64,000 nt of DNA from DASPJQ01 sp035299065 (GTDB lineage: Bacteria > Bacteroidota > Bacteroidia > Flavobacteriales_D > UBA2798). Where the stretch lies: NCBI GenBank assembly GCA_035299065.1, contig DATGXI010000077.1:9756-73755 (forward strand), in the 5' to 3' direction. The notes below the pieces were generated by a model, which saw only the letters and a list, made by a program, of their open reading frames with translations, did no database searches and was not told the DNA's origin. The translations under genes and the position numbers were made by a program. Every line of letters begins with the position of its first letter. Position 1 is the stretch's first letter. Of this stretch, positions 35,401 to 43,222 are shown piece after piece.

Positions 35401-35799
35401 ATGACAACTGATCCAATAGCAGATTTTTTGACCCGCGTGCGTAACGCGATAAAGGCAAACCACAAGGTGGTTGAAGTGCCAGCGTCAAATTTGAAAAAAG
35501 AATTGACTAAAATCCTTTTTGAAAAAGGATACATACTTAACTACAAGTTTGAAGACGATGACAAACAGGGTAAAATCAAAATAGCTTTGAAATACCACCC
35601 GGTTACAAAATCATCGGCCATCAAATCAATGGAACGCATTAGCCGCCCAGGTTTGCGTAAGTATACCGATGCTGATACATTACCAAAAGTAATTAACGGT
35701 TTGGGTATAGCCATTATTTCAACTTCAAAAGGTGTGATTACCGACAAGGAAGCACGCAAAATGAATGTTGGAGGCGAAGTATTATGTTACGTTTATTAA
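35401..35799 (+). CDS. rpsH: 30S ribosomal protein S8
   Basis: A 132-residue uS8, central organiser of the 30S platform. Starts MTTDPIADFLTRVRNAIKAN; the C-terminal ISTSKGVITDKEARKMNVGG carries the rRNA-binding STS element. In E. coli S8 represses the spc operon; no matching mRNA structure was identified. Confidence 0.97.
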   Translation: MTTDPIADFLTRVRNAIKANHKVVEVPASNLKKELTKILFEKGYILNYKFEDDDKQGKIKIALKYHPVTKSSAIKSMERISRPGLRKYTDADTLPKVINGLGIAIISTSKGVITDKEARKMNVGGEVLCYVY

Positions 35800-35823
35800 T
35801 ATTAAAAATAAAAAGCATTTATC

Positions 35824-36378
35824 ATGTCACGTATAGGTAAATCACCAGTAATTGTACCGAAAGGAGTTGAGGTTAACATTGATAAGAACCTTATCAAGGT
35901 TAAAGGACCAAAAGGCGAGTTAAATCAGCCTTTCAATCCAGCAATCAACATTTCGGTTGAAGAAGGAAGAATTAATTTCAAGCGTTCATCTGACGATAAG
36001 AACGTGCGCGCATTGCATGGTTTGTACCGCGCATTGATCAATAACATGGTTATTGGCGTGTCACAAGGATATAAGATCGAGCAGGAATTGATTGGTGTGG
36101 GTTACAGGGCTAATGCAAGCGGCCAGCAATTGGAGCTTTCATTGGGTTTCTCTCACAACGTAATTTTTGAAATTCCGAAGGAAGTAAAAATCATTACTTC
36201 ACAGGAAAAAGGTCAACCTCCGCGTATAACTCTTGAGTCATTTGACAAACAATTGATCGGGATGGTTGCTGCAAAAATCCGTTCGTTGCGTAAACCTGAA
36301 CCGTACAAAGGAAAAGGTATCAAATTCGTTGGTGAAGCATTAAGAAGAAAAGCAGGAAAAGCTGCAGGTAAAAAATAA
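35824..36378 (+). CDS. rplF: 50S ribosomal protein L6
   Basis: A 184-residue uL6 at the factor-binding site. It has the duplicated L6 fold with MSRIGKSPVIVPKGVEVNID at the start and IRSLRKPEPYKGKGIKFVGE near the end. Normal length, with a short Lys/Ala tail. Confidence 0.97.
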   Translation: MSRIGKSPVIVPKGVEVNIDKNLIKVKGPKGELNQPFNPAINISVEEGRINFKRSSDDKNVRALHGLYRALINNMVIGVSQGYKIEQELIGVGYRANASGQQLELSLGFSHNVIFEIPKEVKIITSQEKGQPPRITLESFDKQLIGMVAAKIRSLRKPEPYKGKGIKFVGEALRRKAGKAAGKK

Positions 36379-36385
36379 TTAAGTC

Positions 36386-36739
36386 ATGGCATTAAGTAAA
36401 GAAGAAAAAAGAGCCCGTATCCGTAAACGTATCCGTAAAACAATTTCGGGTACCGGACAACGTCCAAGGTTAGCTGTATTTCGCAGCAACGGTCAAATTT
36501 ACGCACAGGTTATTGATGACGTAAAAGGCGTTACTGTTGCATCGGCAGCATCATTAAAAATTACTGCATTGCAAAAAGGCAACAAAACTGACCAGGCAAA
36601 AGCTGTTGGAAAGAGTATTGCCGAGAATGCGATAAAAGCAGGAGTTACAGAAGTGATTTTTGACCGCGGTGGATACTTGTACCACGGGCGTGTTAAAGCA
36701 CTTGCCGAGTCAGCACGCGAAAATGGTTTAAAATTCTAA
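36386..36739 (+). CDS. rplR: 50S ribosomal protein L18
   Basis: A 117-residue uL18 that binds 5S rRNA with L5. Diagnostic text is RPRLAVFRSNGQIYAQVIDD and VIFDRGGYLYHGRVKALAES. Seven bases after rplF and ten before rpsE. Confidence 0.97.
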   Translation: MALSKEEKRARIRKRIRKTISGTGQRPRLAVFRSNGQIYAQVIDDVKGVTVASAASLKITALQKGNKTDQAKAVGKSIAENAIKAGVTEVIFDRGGYLYHGRVKALAESARENGLKF

Positions 36740-36749
36740 GAAAGAGATT

Positions 36750-37268
36750 ATGTCAAAAGAAACAGTAAAAAGAGTAAAGTCAGCTGATCTTGAATTAAAA
36801 GATAAACTGGTTGCCGTAAACCGTGTTACCAAAGTAACAAAAGGTGGTCGTACCTTCAGCTTCTCAGCCATTGTGGTTGTTGGAAACGAGAATGGTATTG
36901 TTGGCCATGGTTTGGGCAAAGCCAAAGAAGTTACCGAGTCAATTACAAAAGGTATTGATGATGCAAAAAAGAACCTTATTAAAGTTCCGGTAGTAAACGG
37001 AACGGTTCCTCACCAGCAATGGGGCGAGTTTGCAGGTGCACGTGTGTTTTTGAAACCTGCTGCCAACGGTACAGGTGTAATTGCAGGTGGTGCCATGCGT
37101 GCTGTACTTGAAAGCGTAGGTATTAAAGATGTATTGGCGAAATGTCAGGGATCAGCTAACCCGCACAACGTTGTAAAAGCAACCATTAATGCTTTGGCCA
37201 ACATGCGTGATGCTTATACTGTTGCTGAACAACGCGGTATTTCACTGGAGAAAATATTTCACGGTTAA
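36750..37268 (+). CDS. rpsE: 30S ribosomal protein S5
   Basis: A 172-residue uS5 that helps fidelity and the mRNA entry helicase. KVTKGGRTFSFSAIVVVGNE and HGLGKAKEVTESITKGIDDA are diagnostic, and the spectinomycin-sensitive loop (GGRTF) is wild type. It precedes the short rpmD gene. Confidence 0.97.
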   Translation: MSKETVKRVKSADLELKDKLVAVNRVTKVTKGGRTFSFSAIVVVGNENGIVGHGLGKAKEVTESITKGIDDAKKNLIKVPVVNGTVPHQQWGEFAGARVFLKPAANGTGVIAGGAMRAVLESVGIKDVLAKCQGSANPHNVVKATINALANMRDAYTVAEQRGISLEKIFHG

Positions 37269-37279
37269 TAGTTGATACA

Positions 37280-37459
37280 ATGGGAAAAGTTAGAATCACA
37301 CAAATCAAAAGTACGATTGATCGTACGCATGTACAAAAAGCAACGCTTAAAGGCTTTGGTATTAAAAAAGTGAACGGTTCTGTAGAGTTGGAAGCAACAC
37401 CACAGATACTTGGAATGATAAAAAAAGTTCAACACCTTATTAAGGTTGAAAACATTTAA
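37280..37459 (+). CDS. rpmD: 50S ribosomal protein L30
   Basis: A 59-residue uL30 starting MGKVRITQIKSTIDRTHVQK and keeping the conserved TLKGFGIKKVNG segment. It lies 11 bases after rpsE in the standard position. It is followed by an unusually long gap of 87 bases that holds an inverted repeat. Confidence 0.94.
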   Translation: MGKVRITQIKSTIDRTHVQKATLKGFGIKKVNGSVELEATPQILGMIKKVQHLIKVENI

Positions 37460-37473
37460 TTGAATAAAAATGA

Positions 37474-37513
37474 AATATTCATGTTCTTACTAACACAAAG
37501 CCACATGAATATT
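37474..37513 (+). other. Inverted repeat in the rpmD-rplO gap
   Basis: AATATTCATGT (37474-37484) and ACATGAATATT (37503-37513) are perfect 11-base inverted arms with an 18-base loop. The stem is AT-rich and has no U-run, so it is not a terminator. It sits in the only long gap of the spc section and may be an mRNA processing or control element, or a protein-binding site. Confidence 0.5.
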
Positions 37514-37546
37514 ACATATAACAATTAAAAGAAAAATTATATATAT

Positions 37547-37993
37547 ATGAAATTAGAAAATCTTAAACCAGCTGAAGGTTCTACAAAAGTAAACAAGCGT
37601 TTAGGTCGTGGGCAAGGATCAGGACGTGGAGGAACATCTACACGTGGACATAAAGGTGCGAAAGCACGCGCTAACTATAAGCGTAAGATCGGATTTGAAG
37701 GTGGTCAAATGCCTTTGCAAAGGCGTGTGCCTAAATTCGGTTTTAAAAACATAAACCGTGTTGAGTACAAAGGTGTAAATCTTGATACTATACAGGAATT
37801 AGCTGAGAAAAAAGGTCTGGAAACAATTACACCTGAAGTTCTTTACAAGCAAGGCCTTGTAGCAAAAAAAGATAATGTGAAGATTTTGGGTCGTGGTGAA
37901 TTAAAAGCGAAAGTTAAAATAACAGCACATGCATTTTCGGCAACTGCCAAAGCGGCAATTGAAGCTAAAGGCGGTGAAGCAACTACACTATAA
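37547..37993 (+). CDS. rplO: 50S ribosomal protein L15
   Basis: A 148-residue uL15, a late assembly protein. The glycine/arginine-rich start KRLGRGQGSGRGGTSTRGHK and FEGGQMPLQRRVPKFGFKN are diagnostic. It follows the 87-base gap and is 12 bases before secY. Confidence 0.96.
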   Translation: MKLENLKPAEGSTKVNKRLGRGQGSGRGGTSTRGHKGAKARANYKRKIGFEGGQMPLQRRVPKFGFKNINRVEYKGVNLDTIQELAEKKGLETITPEVLYKQGLVAKKDNVKILGRGELKAKVKITAHAFSATAKAAIEAKGGEATTL

Positions 37994-38005
37994 CAGTAAC
38001 ATCGA

Positions 38006-39307
38006 ATGAGAGGATTTTTTCGCACATTAAAAAATATCTGGAGCATTCCTGAACTTAAATCCAGGATCGTAAATACCCTATGGTATCTTTTGATCTTCAG
38101 GATTGGTTCATTTGTTATCCTTCCGGGCATATCTGCAAATGCGCTTGACAGCGGTTCGCAGGCAAGTGGTTTGGCTGGGTTAATTGATATTTTTTCAGGA
38201 GGAGCATTTTCACGTGCATCCATTTTTGCATTGGGTATCATGCCATATATTTCGGCATCCATTATCATGCAGTTAATGGGTATTGCAGTTCCAACCATTG
38301 CGCGTATGCAGCGCGAAGGTGAAAGCGGTCGTAAACGCATTAACCAGTACACACGTATTTTAACCATAGCAATTTGTCTTGTACAGGCGCCAGGTTATTT
38401 GGCTACAATGGTCTCACCAGAAGCTAAAACTGCAGGGTTCTCTCCATGGCTTGCTGTAATGGTTTTAATGGCTGGTACCATGTTCATTATGTGGTTGGGT
38501 GAAAAAATAACCGACAAAGGAATTGGTAACGGTATATCATTGTTAATCATGGTGGGTATCATTGCTAAATTACCAGCAGCCTTCCTACAGGAATTTGCAG
38601 CGCGTAACCAAAGCGGTGGTTTTGTAATCCTTCTTTTGGAAATTGTGATGTTACTTCTTGTAATCATTTTCTCAATCATGCTTGTGCAGGGTACCCGTAG
38701 GATACCATTGCAATTTGCAAAACGTATTCAGGGAAATAAGCAATATGGAGGCAACCGTTCGTATTTACCATTAAAAGTAAATTCAGCAGGGGTAATGCCA
38801 ATCATTTTTGCACAGGCCCTTATGTTCATTCCTTCGTATATCGCATTGGCTACGCAAACACAGTGGTTAAACATGAACCCATTTGGATTCTGGTATAACT
38901 TCTTTTTTGCATTGTTAATTATTATATTTACCTACTTCTATACAGCCATTGTGTTTAATCCACAAAGCATGGCCGAGGAAATGAAGCGTAACAACGCGTT
39001 TATTCCGGGAGTAAAACCGGGTAAGCAAACCCAGGAGTATATTGACAGCCTTATTTCAAAAATCACATTGCCGGGATCAATTTTCCTTGCGTGTGTTGCC
39101 ATACTTCCAACGTTTGCCATGATGATTGGCATTAAGCAGTCATTTGCTTATTTTTATGGAGGAACATCGTTGTTGATCATGGTTGGAGTTGTACTGGATA
39201 CATTGCAGCAAATTGAAACACATTTGATCAATAAGAAGTATGATGGGTTAATGAAAGAGGGTCGAATTAAAGGACGTGGAACAGCAATGCCGGCAGTGGC
39301 GCAATAA
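38006..39307 (+). CDS. secY: Preprotein translocase channel subunit SecY
   Basis: A 433-residue SecY with ten hydrophobic helices, the central pore of Sec export in the cytoplasmic membrane. Recognisable segments are FRIGSFVILPGISANAL, the ALGIMPYISASIIMQLMG plug-side helix, and VLDTLQQIETHLINKKYDG at the cytoplasmic C-terminus. It would export the T9SS substrates of this window in their first step. No map or adk gene follows, unlike many bacteria. Confidence 0.97.
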   Translation: MRGFFRTLKNIWSIPELKSRIVNTLWYLLIFRIGSFVILPGISANALDSGSQASGLAGLIDIFSGGAFSRASIFALGIMPYISASIIMQLMGIAVPTIARMQREGESGRKRINQYTRILTIAICLVQAPGYLATMVSPEAKTAGFSPWLAVMVLMAGTMFIMWLGEKITDKGIGNGISLLIMVGIIAKLPAAFLQEFAARNQSGGFVILLLEIVMLLLVIIFSIMLVQGTRRIPLQFAKRIQGNKQYGGNRSYLPLKVNSAGVMPIIFAQALMFIPSYIALATQTQWLNMNPFGFWYNFFFALLIIIFTYFYTAIVFNPQSMAEEMKRNNAFIPGVKPGKQTQEYIDSLISKITLPGSIFLACVAILPTFAMMIGIKQSFAYFYGGTSLLIMVGVVLDTLQQIETHLINKKYDGLMKEGRIKGRGTAMPAVAQ

Positions 39308-39321
39308 GAATAGGAAAACGA

Positions 39322-39540
39322 ATGTCGAAACAATCAAATATTGAACAAGACGGAACGATTTTAGAAGCGTTATCAAATGCCATGTTCAGGGTTGAGTTGC
39401 AAAACGGCCACGTGATCATTGCACATATATCAGGTAAAATGCGCATGCATTATATTAAGATATTACCTGGTGATAAAGTGAAACTGGAGTTGTCACCGTA
39501 TGATTTGAATAAAGGACGAATTATTTTACGATACAAATAA
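39322..39540 (+). CDS. infA: Translation initiation factor IF-1
   Basis: A 72-residue S1-type OB-fold protein that blocks the A site during initiation. Diagnostic text is GTILEALSNAMFRVELQNGH, MRMHYIKILPGDKVKLELSP and GRIILRYK. It is 14 bases after secY, with rpmJ next. Confidence 0.97.
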   Translation: MSKQSNIEQDGTILEALSNAMFRVELQNGHVIIAHISGKMRMHYIKILPGDKVKLELSPYDLNKGRIILRYK

Positions 39541-39548
39541 ATAGAGTT

Positions 39549-39665
39549 ATGAAGGTTAGAGCATCAATTAAAAAACGTTCGGCTGACTGCAAAATAGTGC
39601 GCAGGAACGGTAAACTTTATGTGATTAATAAAAAGAACCCGAAATTTAAACAACGTCAGGGCTAA
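39549..39665 (+). CDS. rpmJ: 50S ribosomal protein L36, zinc-free form
   Basis: A 38-residue bL36 too short for many gene finders: MKVRASIKKRSADCKIVRRN at the start and KFKQRQG at the end. Of the four zinc ligands of the usual form (three Cys and one His) only Cys14 remains; the others are Ser, Asn and Phe. This is therefore the zinc-independent type, even though it is the cluster copy. Confidence 0.95.
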   Translation: MKVRASIKKRSADCKIVRRNGKLYVINKKNPKFKQRQG

Positions 39666-39680
39666 TAATATTTTTAAACT

Positions 39681-40058
39681 ATGGCAAGGATTGCAGGTAT
39701 AGATTTACCAAAAAACAAAAGAGGCGAAGTAGGATTAACCTACGTTTACGGTATTGGACGCAGTAAATCGCGCGAAATTTTAACTGCTGCAGGTGTTGAT
39801 TTCAACATCAAGGTGAGTGAGTGGAATGACGAGCAGGTTACAAAAATCCGTAACGTGATCAACGAAACTACAAAAGTTGAAGGTGCACTTCGTTCTGAAA
39901 TGCAGTTGAACATTAAACGTTTGATGGACATAGGTGCATACCGTGGAGTTCGTCACCGTGTTGGCTTACCAGTTCGTGGTCAAACTACCAAGAACAATGC
40001 GCGTACCCGTAAAGGTAAACGTAAGACTGTTGCCAACAAAAAAGTGGCTGCTAAATAG
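39681..40058 (+). CDS. rpsM: 30S ribosomal protein S13
   Basis: A 125-residue uS13 of the 30S head that bridges to the 50S. MARIAGIDLPKNKRGEVGLT and YRGVRHRVGLPVRGQTTKNN are diagnostic. It opens the alpha section, 15 bases after rpmJ, without a visible promoter. Confidence 0.97.
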   Translation: MARIAGIDLPKNKRGEVGLTYVYGIGRSKSREILTAAGVDFNIKVSEWNDEQVTKIRNVINETTKVEGALRSEMQLNIKRLMDIGAYRGVRHRVGLPVRGQTTKNNARTRKGKRKTVANKKVAAK

Positions 40059-40088
40059 TAATTAAACAGAATAACAGATAAAAGGTTT

Positions 40089-40481
40089 ATGGCAAAAGCA
40101 ACAACCGAAAAAAAGAAAAAGAAAAAAGTAGTGGTGGATGCTGTTGGACAATTGCACATCAATGCAACATTCAACAACATCATTATCTCATTGACTAATG
40201 GTAGTGGCCAGGTTATTTCATGGTCATCAGCCGGTAAAATGGGTTTCCGCGGATCAAAAAAGAACACACCTTATGCTGCACAGGTTGCCGCTGAAGATTG
40301 TTCTAAAGAAGCGTTTGAAAATGGTCTTCGCAGGGTGAAGGCCTATGTAAAAGGCCCGGGAGGCGGACGTGAGTCAGCAATTCGTGCGGTGCACAATTCA
40401 GGCATTGAAGTAACAGAAATTGTTGATGTTACTCCTTTACCGCATAACGGTTGTCGCCCACCCAAGAAAAGAAGAGTTTAA
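40089..40481 (+). CDS. rpsK: 30S ribosomal protein S11
   Basis: A 130-residue uS11 at the platform, in contact with the E site. LHINATFNNIIISLTNGSGQ and VKGPGGGRESAIRAVHNSGI are diagnostic, and DVTPLPHNGCRPPKKRRV closes it. The N-terminus is a short lysine-rich stretch. Confidence 0.97.
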   Translation: MAKATTEKKKKKKVVVDAVGQLHINATFNNIIISLTNGSGQVISWSSAGKMGFRGSKKNTPYAAQVAAEDCSKEAFENGLRRVKAYVKGPGGGRESAIRAVHNSGIEVTEIVDVTPLPHNGCRPPKKRRV

Positions 40482-40508
40482 AAATTTAAATGCAGATATA
40501 AAAACAGT

Positions 40509-41114
40509 ATGGCACGTTATATAGGTCCAAAATCAAAAATTGCACGTAAGTTCCGTGAGCCGATTTTCGGTGCGGATAAATATCTTGAGAAAAAGAATTA
40601 TCCTCCAGGTCAACACGGCCCGAACAAGAAGCGTATGAAACAAAGTGAATACGCGGTGCAGTTACAGGAGAAACAAAAAGCTAAATATACTTATGGTATT
40701 TTAGAGCGCCAGTTCTCAAACCTGTTCGTTAAAGCAGCACGTATGAAAGGTATTACCGGTCATAATTTGCTTGCACTTTGCGAAGCTCGTTTGGATAACA
40801 CCGTTTACCGTTTAGGTATTGCTCCTTCACGCAGGGGTGCACGCCAGCTGGTAGGCCACCGTCACATTACAGTGAATGGCGAAGTTATCAATGTGCCAAG
40901 TTATACCTTGAAAGCAGGAGACGTTATAGAAGTGCGCGAGCGTTCAAAATCGCTTGAGGCAATCAGCAACTCCATTTCAAGTAACCCAAGCAAATTTGAG
41001 TGGCTCGACTTTAACGCATCTGATAAAAAAGGAACATTCCTTCAAATGCCTGAGAGGACTCATATCCCTGAGAACATTAAAGAGCAATTAATTGTCGAAT
41101 TATATTCTAAATAA
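40509..41114 (+). CDS. rpsD: 30S ribosomal protein S4
   Basis: A 201-residue uS4, a primary 16S rRNA binder that limits miscoding. YPPGQHGPNKKRMKQSEYAV and the S4 RNA-binding fold RLGIAPSRRGARQLVGHRHI are diagnostic. No zinc-binding Cys cluster is present at the N-terminus. It is followed by rpoA, the usual alpha operon order. Confidence 0.97.
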   Translation: MARYIGPKSKIARKFREPIFGADKYLEKKNYPPGQHGPNKKRMKQSEYAVQLQEKQKAKYTYGILERQFSNLFVKAARMKGITGHNLLALCEARLDNTVYRLGIAPSRRGARQLVGHRHITVNGEVINVPSYTLKAGDVIEVRERSKSLEAISNSISSNPSKFEWLDFNASDKKGTFLQMPERTHIPENIKEQLIVELYSK

Positions 41115-41131
41115 TTAAATAAGAAAAAACA

Positions 41132-42124
41132 ATGGCTATACTTGATTTTCAAAAGCCTGACAAGGTTATAATGATTGCTTCAGACGACATGTCTGGTCAA
41201 TTTGAGTTTCGTCCACTAGAACCTGGTTATGGTATTACAATCGGCAATGCATTAAGGAGGATTTTACTTTCTTCTCTTGAAGGTTTTGCTATTACATCGG
41301 TAAAAATTGAGGGTGTAGAGCATGAGTTCTCATCAATCAAGGGTGTTATTGAAGATGTTACTGATATAATTTTGAACTTAAAACAAGTACGTTTTAAGCG
41401 TCAAATCAACAATACGGATACAGAGCACGTAGTGATCAACATCAAAGGCCAGGACACGTTCACGGCTGGTGACATAGGAAAATTCACTTCAGGTTTCCAG
41501 GTATTGAACCCTGATCTGGTTATTTGCAACATGGAGAAAGGTACTGCCTTGAACCTTGAAATAGCTATCGCAAAAGGTCGTGGTTATGTTCCTGCTGAAG
41601 AGAACAAAACAAATTCGGCACCTATTGGAACTATTTTTGTTGACTCAATTTTCACGCCAATTAAAAACGTGAAATACGGTATTGAAAACTATCGTGTAGA
41701 ACAAAAAACTGACTATGAAAAATTAGTGATGGATGTAACTTCTGATGGTTCTATTCACCCGAAAGAAGCATTAAAGGAAGCAGCAAAAATTCTGATTCAC
41801 CATTTCATGTTATTCTCGGATGAGAAAATCACCCTTGACGCGCAGGATAAGAAAGAAGAAGAAGAGTTTGATGAAACCAGCTTACACATGCGCCAGTTAC
41901 TTAAAACAAAACTGGTTGACATGGACCTTTCAGTACGTTCATTGAACTGCCTGAAAGCTGCTGACGTAGAAACATTGGGCGAACTTGTAGCTTATAACAA
42001 AAACGACTTATTGAAGTTCCGTAACTTTGGTAAGAAATCATTGACAGAGTTGGAAGACCTTGTTGAATCAAAAGGTTTGCATTTCGGAATGAACGTTGCG
42101 AAATATAAATTGGATAAAGACTAG
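41132..42124 (+). CDS. rpoA: RNA polymerase subunit alpha
   Basis: A 330-residue alpha subunit. The N-terminal dimer domain has PLEPGYGITIGNALRRILLS and the C-terminal DNA- and activator-binding domain has LNCLKAADVETLGELVAYNK and FGKKSLTELEDLVESKGLHF. Length and layout are normal. It lies 17 bases after rpsD and 48 before rplQ. Confidence 0.98.
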   Translation: MAILDFQKPDKVIMIASDDMSGQFEFRPLEPGYGITIGNALRRILLSSLEGFAITSVKIEGVEHEFSSIKGVIEDVTDIILNLKQVRFKRQINNTDTEHVVINIKGQDTFTAGDIGKFTSGFQVLNPDLVICNMEKGTALNLEIAIAKGRGYVPAEENKTNSAPIGTIFVDSIFTPIKNVKYGIENYRVEQKTDYEKLVMDVTSDGSIHPKEALKEAAKILIHHFMLFSDEKITLDAQDKKEEEEFDETSLHMRQLLKTKLVDMDLSVRSLNCLKAADVETLGELVAYNKNDLLKFRNFGKKSLTELEDLVESKGLHFGMNVAKYKLDKD

Positions 42125-42172
42125 TTGAATAACGCAAGTCGTATTATTGAAGAACATTTTAAGAATTGAAAA

Positions 42173-42652
42173 ATGAGACACGGAAAAAAAGATAATCACT
42201 TAGGCCGCACAAAGGAGCACCGCGCTGCAATGTTGTCAAACATGGCTGGGTCATTGTTATTACACAAACGCATTTTCACTACTGTAGCAAAAGCAAAAGC
42301 ATTGCGCATGTATGTTGAACCGTTAATTACGAAGTCAAAAAATGACACTACGCATAACCGCAGAACAGTGTTCAGTTACCTGGGCAATAAAGTTGCCGTT
42401 AGTGAATTATTCAGGGTTATTTCTCCAAAAATCAGCGAGCGTAATGGTGGGTATACACGCATCATTAAAACTGGAAACCGTTTAGGTGATAATGCCGAGA
42501 TGTGTATGATTGAGCTGGTTGATTTCAATGAAATTTACACCAACGCTAAAGGTGAAGCAAAAGCTAAAACCACGCGCAGGAGCCGTTCAAAAAAGCCAGC
42601 AGCTAAAAAAGGCGCTGAGAATGCTGAAGGAACCGAGGAAAAAGGCGAATAA
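42173..42652 (+). CDS. rplQ: 50S ribosomal protein L17 with C-terminal extension
   Basis: A 159-residue bL17. The core begins MRHGKKDNHLGRTKEHRAAM and ends near the NRLGDNAEMCMIELVDF strand. About 35 charged residues follow (AKTTRRSRSKKPAAKKGAEN...), absent in E. coli but common in this phylum. It is the last gene of the cluster before a strong terminator. Confidence 0.97.
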   Translation: MRHGKKDNHLGRTKEHRAAMLSNMAGSLLLHKRIFTTVAKAKALRMYVEPLITKSKNDTTHNRRTVFSYLGNKVAVSELFRVISPKISERNGGYTRIIKTGNRLGDNAEMCMIELVDFNEIYTNAKGEAKAKTTRRSRSKKPAAKKGAENAEGTEEKGE

Positions 42653-42694
42653 GTCCTCCCGGTATAATACCGTAGGAAAACATTTAATTCATAT

Positions 42695-42726
42695 AAAGGG
42701 GTGGTCAAACGACTACCCCTTTTTTG
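42695..42726 (+). terminator. Intrinsic terminator of the ribosomal cluster
   Basis: AGGGGTGGTC pairs with GACTACCCCT around an AAAC loop, with a single G-T wobble, and runs straight into seven Ts. The flanking A- and T-runs add further pairs. It ends the 17-kb transcript after rplQ. Confidence 0.88.
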
Positions 42727-42807
42727 TTTGTATTTATTAAGGAAATTAAAGCAACAAAAGCGTATCTTTTACGTAACCATTCAAACAACACAAGCAAAAT
42801 TATAAGC

Positions 42808-42945
42808 ATGAAATTTATTGAAACGATCGTTGAAGGATTTAAACGTTTATTCAGCTCTAAAAAAGATAAAGAACTCAAAATGATACGCTCAAATGGGTCA
42901 ACCACAAGTATCAGAGAGTCTAAATTGAAAGGCAGAACTAAATAA
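42808..42945 (+). CDS. Possible 45-residue basic protein
   Basis: An ATG at 42808 opens 45 codons (MKFIETIVEGFKRLFSSKKD at the start), with an amphipathic helix and a basic tail. It sits between two terminators and so would be its own transcription unit; TATCTTTT at 42763-42770 is close to a -7 element. The frame continues upstream to 42724 but begins in the terminator there. No homologue is recognised. It may be a real small protein or chance. Confidence 0.4.
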   Translation: MKFIETIVEGFKRLFSSKKDKELKMIRSNGSTTSIRESKLKGRTK

Positions 42946-42962
42946 CTGAAAAACAAATATTT

Positions 42963-42995
42963 AAAAAGGGCGTCTAAAAAAGGTGCCCTTTTTTT
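42963..42995 (+). terminator. Intrinsic terminator after the small frame
   Basis: AAAAAGGGC (42963-42971) pairs with GCCCTTTTT (42985-42993) with a 13-base loop, followed by further Ts. Its presence directly after the 45-codon frame supports transcription of that frame. The A/T symmetry means it could also work on the minus strand. Confidence 0.7.
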
Positions 42996-43222
42996 ATGCC
43001 CAGGCGTTTCCATGGCCGCATACAAAAAACCGAACCATTACTAAAACACTTTACCATCTTATAAATAGGCCATTACGTGCCTTAAATTAACGATTTAGTC
43101 TAAATTACTGTGATTACAAGAATTAACTCTTACGATGTAGTTGGTAAAATCACTACATTTACTTGATTCTGAACAACTTTTATTGAGACTGGATTGATTC
43201 TAACCATGAAATTAGAAATGGG
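42996..43222 (+). other. Intergenic region upstream of the giant surface gene
   Basis: This stretch holds a seven-base inverted repeat ATGTAGT/ACTACAT (43135-43141 and 43152-43158) overlapping TACATTTA at 43154-43161, one base off the -7 consensus. That combination could be a regulated promoter for the giant gene with a leader of about 60 bases. Short ATG-led frames at 43206 stop at once. Confidence 0.35.
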
